NCBI RefSeq assembly: GCF_037975245.1
Contig: NC_092566.1
Location: 17,641,001 to 17,705,000 of the forward strand
DNA: 64,000 nt
DNA from: Apostichopus japonicus
Taxonomy: Eukaryota; Echinodermata; Holothuroidea; Aspidochirotida; Stichopodidae
Direction: 5' to 3'
The notes beneath the pieces were generated by a model. That model saw only the letters and a program-made list of their open reading frames with translations. It was not told the origin of the DNA and searched no databases. Positions 1 to 13,000 of this stretch are shown here, piece after piece (position 1 is the first letter of the stretch; each line of letters begins with the position of its first letter). The translations under genes were made by a program, and so were the position numbers.

Positions 1-1171
1 TTTCAATCATAAGGTCCCGAGTCACTCCAAGATTAATGTATGCCGTCCAGTAACAGAGTTGTTGACAATTGACAATTCGTAATCATGGCCGTTAAATATG
101 AATCTAAGAGACTGACTTCGGTCAGCTTGCGGCTTTGATAAGCCAATGATGGCTTCTTCGCGAGTTCCTGCTTGCAGGAGGATCTAAAATACATACATAC
201 ATACGTTGAGACAGAGCCATTGATTTCAATTTTTCATTGTATTCTGTAATTACGGTTAGTTTATTTCTACTTGTAAATACAACAGACGAAAATGTATTCG
301 GGTACTTTACACAAATGTACTTTAGGGCTCGATATGTGATCGTCCCGAAGGGGCGTATACTATCTCTCTATACCATTTTCTTCTGTTTTTTATCTTTCTT
401 TCTCTGTGCACTGATACATATCCAAGCCCGTAACCAGGCCAAGGGACGAAGGGCTTGCCCTCTTCACAGTACAGACTATTTACAGTACTGACTACTACCC
501 CCCCCCCTCCATCCCATGGGTGCCAGTATTATATGTACGAAAACTGTAGCACATGACACAAGGGGTGCGTCTCTCCTTTAAATTGTTGGTGCCCCTCCAT
601 AAATACTGGTGTCCCTCCATCTTAGAATTCCTGGTTATGGGCCTATGCTTACCTTCTTACATTTAATACAATAGTTTCCATTGTTCGTATATTTATGTAG
701 TCAGATTAGTTTATTTTACTTTTATCAAATTATGAATAACATTACCAAGTGTAAAGCGACCGGCTCTGTGCGTTTTTATTGTTTATTTATGTTGATGGTT
801 CAAACAAAAACAAGACCAGAGGTTGACTGGGGCATAACTTGCTACTTGGTCATGTGATCAAACTTGTCATGTGATTAACCATTAGGAGCCTTGCCTTGCA
901 CGGCTCGATCATGAGGTTTCATTCTGACCATGGATCCAACAGGTGATTCTCGGTGTCTCGAAACAAGCAGCGCATTTGACATCTCGGACCAAGCGGCACA
1001 ACGATTATGAGCCGGTATATCAGTAGGACAATATCTCTTTGGTAAAGGCATTGTCTAAAATAGCAACCAAGTTGAATATTTGATCAGGTAATTATGTGAA
1101 GAATGGTGAGACTGTTTTCTTTATTAGATTTGTATTCTAGTGATTTATGGACTTATGGAAGAATATCGTTT
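1..1171. other. gene-free flank, no feature recognised
   Basis: No coding exon with a recognisable product is visible. There is a short CATA microsatellite near 190-205 and a C-rich run near 498-510. The small open frame at 237-491 has no recognisable motif, so I do not call it. Confidence 0.5.
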
Positions 1172-2640
1172 GTGTTGTATTTATGTAGACATGCTTGTCA
1201 CAATAACGACTGCATGTCGTATTGCTTGGTATACTAGACACAGGAATGAATCTTAGTTTAGGTATCCTAACATGGTATTTATGTAGACATGCTTGTCACG
1301 CTATAGACTACATGTTGTATTGATTGGTTTAGACACAGGATGGAATCTTAGTTTAGGTATCCTAACATGGTATTTATGTAGACATGCTTGTCACGCTATA
1401 GACTACATGTTGTATTGATTGGTTTAGACACAGGATGGAATCTTAGTTTAGGTATCCTAACATGGTATTTATATAGACATGCTTGTCACGCTATAGACTA
1501 CATGTTGTATTGATTGGTGTAGACACAGGAATGAATCTTAGTTTAGGTATCCTAACATGATATTTATGCAGACATGCTTGTCACGCTATAGACTACGTGT
1601 TGTATTGATTGGTTTAGACACAGGATGGAATCTTAGTTTAGGTATCCTAACATGGTATTTATGTAGACATGCTTGTCACGCTATAGACTGCATGTTGTAT
1701 TGATTGGTGTAGACACAGGAATGAATCTTAGTTTAGGTATCCTAACATGATATTTATGCAGACATGCTTGTCACGCTATAGACTACATGTTGTATTGATT
1801 GGTTTAGACACAGGATGGAATCTTAGTTTAGGTATCCTAACATGGTATTTATGCAGACATGCTTGTCACGCTATAGACTACATGTTGTATTGATTGGTTT
1901 AGACACAGGATGGAATCTTAGTTTAGGTATCCTAACATGGTATTTATGTAGACATGCTTGTCACGCTATAGACTACATGTTGTATTGATTGGTTTAGACA
2001 CAGGATGGAATCTTAGTTTAGGTATCCTAACATGGTATTTATGTAGACATGCTTGTCACGCTATAGACTACATGTTGTATTGATTGGTGTAGACACAGGA
2101 TGGAATCTTAGTTTAGGTATCCTAACATGGTATTTATATAGACATGCTTGTCACGCTATAGACTGCATGTTGTATTGATTGGTGTAGACACAGGAATGAA
2201 TCTTAGTTTAGGTATCCTAACATGGTATTTATGTAGACATGCTTGTCACGCTATAGACTACATGTTGTATTGATTGGTTTAGACACAGGATGGAATCTTA
2301 GTTTAGGTATCCTAACATGGTATTTATGTAGACATGCTTGTCACGCTATAGACTACATGTTGTATTGATTGGTTTAGACACAGGAATGAATCTTAGTTTA
2401 GGTATCCAAACATAGTATTTATGTGGACATGCTTGTCACGATAGCCACTGCATGTTGTATTGCTTGGTACCACAGGAATGAATCTTAGTTTAGGTATCCT
2501 AACATGGTATTTATGTAGACGTACTTTTCACGATAGCGACTGCATGTTGTATTGCTGGTATTGACACGCATGTTGGGTTTAGACACATCAATGAATCTTA
2601 GTTCAGGTAGCTTAACATGGTATTTAGAGGACATTACAAT
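1172..2640 (+). repeat. tandem satellite array, 95-bp unit
   Basis: About fifteen head-to-tail copies of a 95-bp unit are visible. Each contains the landmarks TATTTATGTAGACATG, TTGTATTGATTGG and TTAGTTTAGGTATCC. Copy starts are 95 bp apart (for example CATGG at 1271 and 1366). Central copies are nearly identical, while the first and the last two or three are diverged, as expected when unequal exchange homogenises the middle. One substitution class alternates between copies (GGATGGAATC versus GGAATGAATC), which suggests a higher-order pattern. It encodes no protein. Confidence 0.95.
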
Positions 2641-2856
2641 AACATGCCCCATTTCACTCCGTTACAAAATGTATATATACGTACAAATGGCATAAGATTT
2701 CCATCTGTGGTATGCTAAGTTGTTAACACTTAAAAACATTTCGTTCAGTACTCATGATTAGTTTGCAATCAACGTTTCATATAACTTTATTAATCTATTG
2801 TTACTTTATAAAGAAATAAGAGTACACATCTTTAAAAATGTATTCACTGAGGCACG
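2641..2856. other. spacer between two satellite arrays
   Basis: AT-rich unique-looking sequence of about 215 bp separates the 95-bp array from the 42-bp array. I see nothing else in it. Confidence 0.4.
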
Positions 2857-4095
2857 GTGGAAAAAGCAATTTTTTTTTGCCATGCTGTCACTAAAATGAG
2901 AATTCACTCAGTTAGTAAATGCCATACTGTCACTAAAATGAGAATTCACTCAGTTACTACATGCCATACTGTCACTAAACTGAGAATTCACTCAGTAACT
3001 ACATGCCATACTGTCACTAAAATTAGAATTCACTCAGTTACTACATGCCATACTGTCACTAAACTGAGAATCCACTCAGTTACTACATGCCATACTGTCA
3101 CTAAAATGAGAATCCACTCAGTTACTACATGCCATACTGTCACTAAAATGAGAATTCACTCAGTTAGTAAATGCCATACTGTCACTAAAATGAGAATCCA
3201 CTCAGTAACTACATGCCATACTGCCACTGAAATTAGAATTCACTCAGTTACTACATGCCATACTGTCACTAAACTGAGAATTCACTTAGTTAGTAAATGC
3301 CATTCTGTCACTAAAATGAGAATTCACTTAGTTAGTAAATGCCATACTGTCACTAAAATGAGAATCCACTCAGTAACTACATGCCATACTGTCACTAAAA
3401 TTAGAAATCACTCAGTTACTACATGCCATACTGTCACTAAACTGAGAATTCACTCAGTTACTACATGCCATACTGTCACTAAAATGAGAATCCACTCAGT
3501 TACTACATGCCATACTGTCACTAAAATGAGAATTCACTCAGTTAGTAAATGCCACACTGTCACTAAAAATGAAAATCCACTCAATAACTACATGCCATAC
3601 TGTCACTAAATTAGAATTCACTCAGTTACTACATGCCATACTGTCACTAAAATGAGAATCCACTCAGGTCACTAAATGCCATAATGTCACTAAAATGAGT
3701 ATCCACTCAGTTACTACATGCCATACTGTCACTAAAACGAGAATTCACTCAGTTAGTAAATGCCATACTGTCACTAAAATTAGAATCCACTCAGTAACTA
3801 CATGCCATACTGTCACTAAAATTAGAATTCACTCAGTTACTACATGCCATACTGTCACTTAAATGAGAATTCACTCTTTGTAAATGCCATACTGTCTCTA
3901 ATATGAGAATCCACTCAGTTACTACATGTCATACTGTCACTAAAATGAGAATTCACTCAGTTAGTAAATGCCATACTGTCACTAATATGAGAATCCACTC
4001 AGTTTACTACATGTCATACTGCCACTAAAATTAGAATGCTCTCAGTTACTACATGCCATACTGTCACTAAAATGAGAATTCACTCTTTGTAAATG
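2857..4095 (+). repeat. tandem minisatellite, 42-bp unit (open reading frame by periodicity)
   Basis: About 29 copies of a 42-bp unit with core ATGCCATACTGTCACT followed by AAAATGAGAATTCACTCAG. Two alternating sub-variants exist, TTACTAC and TTAGTAA. Because 42 is divisible by three, the frame stays open for about 250 codons (2857-3609) as a 14-residue repeat. The frame then breaks by small indels while the DNA repeat continues to about 4095, so the repeat, not a protein, is what is conserved. No start context, signal peptide or neighbouring exon supports translation. Confidence 0.93.
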
Positions 4096-4278
4096 TCCAG
4101 GATGATCACTCTTTGAGGAGCAAACCCCTCTCTCCTCAAATGGCAACTCCATGCTAATTTCTCTTTTAAACCCAAAGTGTTTTCACTCGTATAGGACCTA
4201 AACTTGCTTTAATTCAGAAGAGAAAAGTGAAATTATTCATCGTAAGAGTTATTAGTGTGGATAATCTGGGGAAGCCAT

Positions 4279-7200
4279 TAGACCGGCAGCCCAGTGCACT
4301 TTGATCAAACGAACGAGGTACCAATATCTGAGTATTGGAACATTTGTGGAAAAACCCAGTATATCCAAAAGTGGATGTTTGCCGTGGTCGCTCTGCTGCA
4401 TGTGGCCCCTGGGGCCGGTTAAAGGGGGCCCAAAAATGCATCTGATCAAACGAACGAGGTACCACTTGAAACCAATGTCAACTTAATGCATGAATGCCAC
4501 ATAGTACTGAATGGCCCATGCCAGACAAATTTTCTGCTGCAAAGGGCCCGCCAGACGCCCAAGAAGGGCCCCTAAAAAAATGCATTTGATCAAACGAACG
4601 AGGTACCACTTGAAACCAATGTCAACTTAATGCATGAATGCCACAAAGTACTGAATGGCCTATGCCAGACAAATTTTCTGCTGCTAAGGGCCCGCCAGAC
4701 GCCCCCAAATATGGCCCAAATGCCCATTAGCGTAGCATTGACCCAGATTAAATATGCAAGGTACCACTCAAAACCGGTTTGGAATGCTCGGGTTGATCTT
4801 ACAGACTATGGAATTCATCATGCCAGACAAATCTTCTGCTACAAAGGGCCCGCCAGACGCCCCAAAAGGGCCCATAAAAATGCATTTGATCAAACGAACG
4901 AGGTACCACTTGAAACCAATGTCAACTTAATGCATGAATGCCACAAAGTACTGAATGGCCTATGCCAGACAAATTTTCTACTGCTAAGGGCCCGCCAGAC
5001 GCACCCAAATATGGCCCAAAATGCCCATTATCGTAGCATTGACCCAGATTAAATATGCAAGGTACCACTCAAAACCGGTTTGGAACCACACAAAAACAAT
5101 ATTAAATGCAAAGGTACTTTCCACAGAGTAAAGAACTGCCAATGCAAGACAAATTTTCTTCTGCATAGGTCCCACCAGATAGAAAGAATAGGTGGCCCAA
5201 TGTGGCCCTATATATGGGTCTAAAGAATTGGATATACATGACATTTCAAGCTCATGATTATATTGTTTCCAGCATAAATTGGAGTTACTATACACAAGAC
5301 CAGTGTTTTATCTTATTTAGCTATTCGCTGCTCTAAGCAAATAAAGATAACACTTTCACCTAAGCCTCTAAATATTTTGGGATTTGCTGGCCTGGGCAAA
5401 AATTACAGTTCCCCACATTATAATTCTAACACTCTGAGGAAGAGTCTTGCCTGGCTTGGATCCACAGAACTACGGTTGGAAGAGCAAGAATGGGTGCTAC
5501 AGCTCTGACTGGTTTGAGGGACCGGCTCTCCCAGATCATCTATTCCAAGAGGGGGAACTGAGCGAAGATTTTCAAAGTAGCCGACCAGACGTGGCTTCCG
5601 AGTTTGATGCCGATGATTCAAGTACTGAACCATCTTGGAGTGATGACTCCGACAATGAAACATAGATTTGAGCTTCCATTGTCTTTTTAGAATCAAGTTC
5701 ATGGGAATACTTAATTTTCATAAACTTACTAATGATTCTTTTGAGATCTGTCTGAATGGCAAATGCATTGTCTTTTTACAATGCACACACTCCAGTGTTT
5801 AATCACTGTCAAGAGACATGAATTCTCAGTTCTTATACTTCGAACCTAACATGTGTCATGTTCAGAGTAATCACATAGTGATCTTTTGTTACTATCTTTG
5901 CCAATTATGATTTTAGTACATTTTAAACTAGCAAGATGACTTTCTTGAAAGGTAAAAGATTCCATCATAGATGAAAACAAAAACCCTCATCTAGCATTCA
6001 TATTTCTGAAAAATGGATGCCACATCTATTTGTTGGACTTGTTACAAGCTATTCGAATTGAATTAGTGTAATGATGGAAGTTCTAAAAGACCAAGATGGA
6101 GTAATATAGGCCAATTACTCATTTTATATTTTGTATCAAGGAATGGAGTCATACGTGGTGATATCAGTATTTGTTTGTTCAATCTTAGCATTTTAAGTCC
6201 TTTAAAGAGTGTACCTAGCATAAAGGTACATATACATTTCTATGCTTCAATTATGTATCTTTTAAAAACCATATTGGACAGTTTCAACCCAAACCTTTAT
6301 CGTTAAGTACACGTTATAAAGCATTTTCACCATTGTTTGATAATTGTTTCTTTGTCTGAGCTTAAGAAACAAAACAATCTCTTTTGTTCGACTACATGTA
6401 TGTCTTAAGATGACACTTAAGCGTTCTTTCTCAAGATTTTAAACTTTGTAGATTTACAATGCTAACGTAAACACAGTGTTTTAAGATACAAAATGATTTT
6501 GGGTTTCTTATTTACAATACATAAACTGATTTTAATCTGCTCCAGTGTTTCCAGCGAAACAAAGTAACTGCCAAGTTAAACACTGCTCACGATACAAAGT
6601 ACTGACTGGATAAAAGGAAAAAGAATGGATAAAAGGAAAAAGAATGGATTTGAGAATGCATTATAACTGTCAGGATCTCCCTCAAAGACTGAGTTCGCGT
6701 CATTTTTGTTTTGCTCAATGAAATGTTCAGTAATTGATACACCTACTAGTATACTAATCTCATTATTCCATTGGCCTATGTAGCGGGAAGGAATTTGAAT
6801 AATTCAGGATGTTCTTGATTGTTATAGATTGGTTTCTTGTGGTATCTTAACTATTTAAACTGCATAATTTTTTTTACATGTGGTGGGCACTTTGCAGAAG
6901 AAAATTTGTATTGTATTGGCATTTCTTTACTCTGTGGAATGCTACAAATGTCATGTCACAAGGCACATATAATCTGCATCGATATACAATTCATTAGGCC
7001 CATATAGGGCCGCATTGGGCCACCTATACTTTCTATCTGGTGGGACCTATGCAGAAGAAAATTTGTCTTGCATTGGCAGTTCTTTACTCTGTGGAAAGTA
7101 CCTTTGCATTTAATATTAGTTTTGTGTGGTACCAACTATGATTGATCATGGCCCATTTGGGGGCCCTTTTTTAGTGTGTCTGTTAGCCCGTTTGTAGCAG

Positions 7201-7757
7201 AAAATTTGTCTGGCATGATGATTTCCATAGTCTGTAAGATCAACCCGAACATTCCAAACCGATTTTGAGTGGTACCTTGCATATTTAATCTGGGTCAATG
7301 CTACGCTAATGGGCATTTGGGCCATATTTGGGTGCGTCTGGCGGGCCCTTAGCAGCAGAAAATTTGTCTGGCATAGGCCATTCAGTACTTTGTGGCATTC
7401 ATGCATTAAGTTGACATTGGTTTCAAGTGGTACCTCGTTCGTTTGATCAGATGCATTTTTTTAGGGGCCCTTCTTGGGCGTCTGGCGGGCCCTTTGCAGC
7501 AGAAAATTTGTCTGGCATGGGCCATTCAGTATTATGTGGCATTCATGCATTAAGTTGACATTGGTTTCAAGTGGTACCTCGTTCGTTTGATCAGATGCAT
7601 TTTTGGGCCCCCTTTAACCGGCCCCAGGGGCCACATGCAGCAGAGCGACCACGGCAGACATCCACTTTTGGATATACTGGGTTTTTCCACAAATGTTCCA
7701 ATACTCAGATATTGGTACCTCGTTCGTTTGATCAAAGTGCACTGGGCTGCCGGTCTA
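4279..7757. mobile_element. foldback-type DNA transposon with long inverted arms
   Basis: The 5' end reads TAGACCGGCAGCCCAG and the 3' end is its exact reverse complement. Arms run roughly 4279-5240 and 6985-7757 in inverted orientation. Each arm is built from subrepeats of about 145 bp marked by GATCAAACGAACGAGG, CTTAATGCATGAATG and GCCAGACAAATTTTC. The left arm has at least one subrepeat more than the right. The trinucleotide CAT abuts both ends (4276-4278 and 7758-7760) and may be a 3-bp target duplication, but that is weak. The central 1.7 kb is mostly non-coding apart from one short acidic open frame. Arm architecture is seen directly; the superfamily is not assigned. Confidence 0.85.
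5438..5665 (+). pseudogene. C-terminal fragment of an unidentified element-encoded protein
   Basis: A frame open from just after the TGA at 5435-5437 to the TAG after 5662 lies inside the foldback element. It encodes about 75 residues: an aromatic stretch (NYGW...DWFEGPALP) followed by a very acidic tail rich in D, E and S. There is no ATG at its start, and a possible acceptor (CCACAG) precedes the aromatic part, so it looks like a last exon or a leftover C-terminus of the transposon's protein. I do not recognise the family. An upstream exon with catalytic residues was not found between the arms. Confidence 0.4.
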
Positions 7758-7829
7758 CATGGATTATCATTCTTTGGAATTAAGGGTAGGCTGTATTCGA
7801 AATGAGTCTATTGTCCGATCGGTAACCAA

Positions 7830-8330
7830 AGTAGATGTTGATAACCAGAATAAGATTCTGTAATGCCTTAAGTCTATTGAAATCTGTTTTATTGTTCGGA
7901 ATTGAGACCTGACAGAAGACTGTCAGTAATGAGCATTCGACTGGACGCCTTCTGCAACAACAAATGCCAATGTTTGAGAAGAATCCTACGCAGTCATTGA
8001 GTCAAACGGCATATCTAATGCAAACCCACTTGAATGTAGCGACCAACACCAATCAGACATAGATTTCAAATGCGAAGATGGACATGGACTTGAGAACGTC
8101 TTGAAAACGGTTAGAGATAGCCACTGCATGATAGTAACTAACTCTACTGGGCAACCCAAGGGAGGATAAGGGTAGTACGCCCGAAACAAAATGGAGGATC
8201 GCAGTGGAGAAAGAGAGGAGACAATTTGGTGGGAGGTTCTCGAACGATGCAAGGAGGATAACTTGTTACAAATATGATTGCTAATACACCATTGCAGCCT
8301 TTTGGGACACGCCGACCCGGAGAAGATAGG
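7830..8330 (+). pseudogene. decayed non-LTR retrotransposon (LINE) 3' end
   Basis: Three plus-strand frames give pieces typical of the C-terminus of a LINE reverse transcriptase. These are SVLLFGIET, then RLDAFCNN with CLRRILR in a shifted frame, then GNPREDKGSTPETKWRIAVEKE. In intact elements the matching motifs are an L.YG.E.W segment, a RCLR.IL segment and a GxPxxxWRRxVE segment. Stops and frame changes show it is dead. It directly abuts the right end of the foldback element. Assignment to a clade would need a protein search. Confidence 0.55.
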
Positions 8331-8904
8331 TAAGGTGAGATATCTCTTTCGAAATGTTGAAAACTCAAGAATTTTGGTAGTAATGTTATCAATTCGTGAA
8401 TGCCGCAAAACCGTATGATCGTGCAGATTGTGTTGATTTTATAAGAATAAATACAAAGATAAGTCTAAAGATGGCGTCGACACAGCTATATCCATGCATG
8501 CTTTAATTTGTGTACTTCACTGAAAATGCAGAAACATGAACTAGACTGAGTATAGGTCAACAGAAATATAGATAAGACTTAAATTCTGACACAAATAGCA
8601 ACGTTGGATTTGAAATTGTTAGGGCAAGTCGGGTTATGATTTCAACATTAGAGGGCTCTCTTTTTTATGCGAAGTTAAAAAGACGATGTTTGGTATAGAC
8701 TTACGTAATTGCAAATAAATCTTATCAATTGGGCACCAGACTGAGAAGGTGATCAACATACAGTTTGTGCGTAGTATATCATTGCGGACATTTAACATAT
8801 CATGGAATTTCATGGAATCATGGAATGGGTGGAATTCATGGAATTCATGGAATTCATGGAATCATGAAATCATGGAATTAACATATCATGGAATCCGGAA
8901 TAAA

Positions 8905-8935
<31 letters not shown>

Positions 8936-9616
8936 GACCTGCATTTTAAATATTTGTTTTGACACTCCCCTAAGTAAAAGACAAAGTTCATCCCAAAAAC
9001 TTGGTATCCACAGTTAAAAGTGAAAACATTGGTCAATTGCTACTTTTGCAACATGCTGGTTTAATTTGTCTGACGAAATCATTCTGTTTCAGTTTATTCA
9101 AGAAACAGTACAGTTGTATTATGTTGTATACTATACCAATGAACAAATGGAGGAGGTAAACGCAATACACTAACTACAAAATCGTATGAAGAATATTTAT
9201 TTCTAGTTACGGCTAAACTCTTTTAACATTTGTCTCGTTATTTCGAAGGTTTGTGCTTGAAACTAAAAATTTATAATATGCAAATACTAATATCCTTCTA
9301 AATTCCCCGTCAAACTTAATTTAATCTACCAGTCGTTTCTTTCGTCCATTTTTGAAAATGTATCACGTACAGTTTTCATTGTTCATTTCATTCCTATTTT
9401 CTTCTTCGTTATGCAAACTTTTTTGCGCATTTTAGTTGCGTGATCTGACCTAATGAATTGTAGTATAACTTCAAGCAGCTGCTCACTGAATTAAAGAAAG
9501 GAGACTAAATCTGGTTGGTTATCTTAAACCCAGCCAGCAGGAAAAAAGAAATTGAATGCTTAGGTCATAGTCAAGTTTTCATGTTTAGTTCCATTTCGTT
9601 AACTGTGGGCTATTCG
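8331..9616. other. intergenic region with short simple repeats
   Basis: Contains a cluster of the word CATGGAATT (about 8790-8895) and a TA dinucleotide run (about 8910-8935). The rest is AT-rich and likely includes the 3' untranslated part of the minus-strand gene that ends at 9617. I see no other coding exon. Confidence 0.5.
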
Positions 9617-10062
9617 TTATCCCAATGACTTCCCATCACTTGACTTCTTACGAAGGTAAACCCCCGTCATCAGTAAGGTGACTACCCCCAACACGACTAT
9701 TATCACACCGACAACGATCAGCGCCAGCACCACGATACCGACACCACCGGAAGTCGGTGCATCGAGGTCAGCTGGTGCAGCTGGTGCAGCAGGGATTTGC
9801 TGTCTAAGTGTAGCTTGGACGACGTTTGAAAGTTCGCCAGTTTGTCCGGAATCGTCAACCGCGTGGACAGCGAAAGCGAACGGTATAGCTTGAATGTCGT
9901 TGTTCACTGGAACCTTCAACAGGAAACCCTCACGAGTACCAAAAGACCTCGGTGACTCCAAGTTACCCGTTAAAACATCCTCGGCTGTGATTAAAGTACC
10001 AGCTGAAAAATCAGTTGTCAGTCGAGAAGCTGAATCCGAGTAACGCATCACGTAGTAGGATG
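9617..10062 (-). CDS. CLCA: CLCA exon 15: end of FN3-like region, transmembrane anchor, stop
   Basis: The last exon, 446 nt, begins after CTGACAG and ends at TAA (9619-9617). It encodes the strands of the C-terminal FN3-like domain (FAFAVHAVDDSGQTGELSN). A low-complexity alanine/proline linker follows, then a roughly 27-residue hydrophobic helix (IVVLALIVVGVIIVVLG) with a basic cytoplasmic stub (YLRKKSSDGK). This predicts a type I membrane-anchored protein, at least before shedding. Confidence 0.92.
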
Positions 10063-13000
10063 CTGTCAGAAGAGAAAAAAAGTTATGTAGAAATATATAG
10101 TATCTGTGTGTCACGGGGAGGAAGTAGAGGGTGCTGGGGGGGGGGGGTTGGCTGGAAGGGGGTGAAGAATGTGCCTCCTCCTTTATTAAAGCATTTTCTA
10201 TGTACTCTGTACTGTCAGAAGTGGGCCCTGCATAGGTAATTTCTTCAACTGTGTAATCCCTTCGAAGTTTGAAGGGTCACTTAAGTTTATTATTCTACGA
10301 AGGATTAAGGCTACAAAATTATAACCCTATGAATAAACATTCAACTCCTGAGACACAAGTAAATAAATGTTAATAACTCTTTGGCAGTTTGTCCATTTTG
10401 GAGAAAGGCGTCATTTGAAAGATCTCGTCGTGTAGAACTAAATCAGCTAGTTATAAAAAAAATAAAAAAATGCTTGTATCGTACTGCGGAAGCCAACCTT
10501 AAAGCCAAAATAGCAAATGACAGCTCAAATTTGAATACTTGCATAAATAATTGCCATATAATAATATACAAATTTGTATCCCCATTGTTACCATTATGTA
10601 TTTATAAAGTTGTAATAGAAACAATTACTCTATTTATTTCAAAATGCAATTATTTTATGAATAACCCCAAAAATGTATTATTTCCTCTTCATCATATTTA
10701 ACATACTGACGTCATTTACAATATTTAATCATTAAATACTCAATACAACATCACAATAACGTAAGCAGAAAATCGACATTCCTCACCATTTGTGATCGCT
10801 TGGCTGGTGCCTGTATCGTTTATGGCCCTGATCCCCCCCCCTCCCCAACCCCCTCTCGCGTCTGATGTCCCCTCCCTGAACGCATCCGTCATGAATTATT
10901 TGTACAATTCCATTTCCTCCCTGCTACGATGTTTTGGTTTTATGTTCACACTCGATAATCAACCGAACCGAATTAAGTCAAGATTTAAACACATTTAATT
11001 GCTGATCCTACCTGTTCCTTGGTCGAGATCGTCACCGGGTGCCGTGAAACTCAATGCGACTGTTCCATTTTGGTAAGACGTTGCTGTGACAGTTAAATCC
11101 GTTATTTTTATTGGAGGTAAAATGTCGTCACCAGGTTGCCAGTTTTCAGGGGTTTCGCTTACACGACTTGACCCACCTCCAACAGTTCTTGAGAAACTTG
11201 GTGCTGCCTCATAAGACGGCTCGGGTAACGGCATACCAGGTAAAAGAACCGTTTGGTCCCCTAAAACCAAAAGTATCGAAGAAGAAGGAGAAAAATGATA
11301 TTCAGAAGTATGTTATTAACGGTGGAAGTCAGTTGGGATATTCAAGATCCTATGCAGAAACTTCTAAACAGAGAACCGGTTAATACGGATCGATTTACAA
11401 TCTAGGGCAGCTCAAGAATCGTCAGTTACAAGAAAGGCTATTGATATCATATAGGGCCTTTCATCAGAGCACAAAACCAAAATGACTGATGACGTAAATG
11501 TTAATTAACAACGACCCTGCAAATCGAATAGCAAAGCACGCATGCGCATTAATTATTCATTTTAAATATTACCAAAATCCTTCTCCGCCATTAAGCTATT
11601 TCTGCATAAACGATCATAAAAAACCACACGAACCGAAACTCAAAATTTCAATAATCGCAAATCTCACCAATTTGTGGCAGATGACCCTTCAAAAGTTCCT
11701 CTGGATCAACCGAAGCATGGGCGTGAGAATACGGGGCGTTACCGTTACCGGGTTTCAAGATTAATGCTAAACCATCGTTATTGTCGATCTTGAGTTTGAG
11801 CCCGTAGTATCCAACACCAGTGAAATTGGTAAAGTAGCGGGAATAAATACCGTCGTCTCTGGTAATATCAGCACCTGAATATTTAGAAGGAGTGACAAAT
11901 ATAGACGAAAATACAAAACACTCACGAACTCGACCCAGGGGTGTCATGCATGATGTAGTCAATATTTAATGTCATAATGAGGACACTTTTCTTTTAATTT
12001 TATTTCTTATTCATATATTTATAGTAAAAGTAGCCAATGATGCGATGCGATGGAAAACAATGTTAATATCAGGTAATTTAAAAAAAAATCAAACATTTTG
12101 GCCGAGTGTATCCAACTTAGACCGTCTCTAAGCAAAGAATCAAAGTATTGCAGATGACATATAATTTTTTAAAGAATTGGGATTGTATGTATTTTGTATA
12201 TTGTATATTTGTATATTGCATGTATTACCTGCACCATTGTCAAACAATTGCATCTCGACGGATGGGTAGTTATTGCCCTGATCGTCTGGTGGTCTTTCAA
12301 TTATAGCCGTTACCCTTGCATTCACCACCGGGTTGAACCCCTGTCGAACCTCGACGAATGCCGTTAACGGTTGCCCATTAGAAAAGTCGGTAATGGAACC
12401 ACTAAGCTCAGATGTCGCTATGATTGGAATGACATCTTCACTTCTAGCAAAGGAGGAAGCTGCCATGAAGATCTCTTGACTTCTGCTGTAGGTATTATGG
12501 ATTTCTATATTCCAAAAACCGCGCTGTTTTTGTGAGAAGATAGGGGGAAAGAAAAAAAACAATAAATTTTGAAAACATCTCTTTTGCGACCACACACAAA
12601 AAAAAACATTGTAAACGGTTTACATTATATTCCTAAATGTTATGCAATTCATATGATGAATATTCATTTCAAATCATGACATGTTATGACGTCACGTATC
12701 CGTATACTACTCTCACTCATTGTTTATGATCGAGTGCATAATTGGACTATTCCCACCCCCGCCACCGCCCCCGCCCCCACCCTTTACTTACTTCGGCTTC
12801 TGCTACGAGGATATGAATCATTTTAAAGGTTAACTCTGTTCCGTATCCACTGTAGGAATTGTCAAATATTTCACCAGAGGGGCTGGTCAGCGTGACTTCG
12901 AGAGCTAAAATTCAATACAAAGAAGAGACATAATTAAAGACAAAGTACTGAAAATGTGTTATTATTAGGCAGGAAACATTCACGATTCGGTTGTTGCAAA

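Noticed and set aside
1172-2640. CRISPR-like regular array
   Set aside because: The whole 95-bp unit repeats; there are no unique spacers between short repeats, and the DNA is clearly animal.
2857-3609. 250-residue open frame of a 14-residue repeat
   Set aside because: It is produced by a 42-bp tandem repeat; the DNA repeat continues past the frame break with no change in quality.
7986-8408. 140-codon minus-strand open frame
   Set aside because: It is the antisense of the plus-strand LINE remnant.
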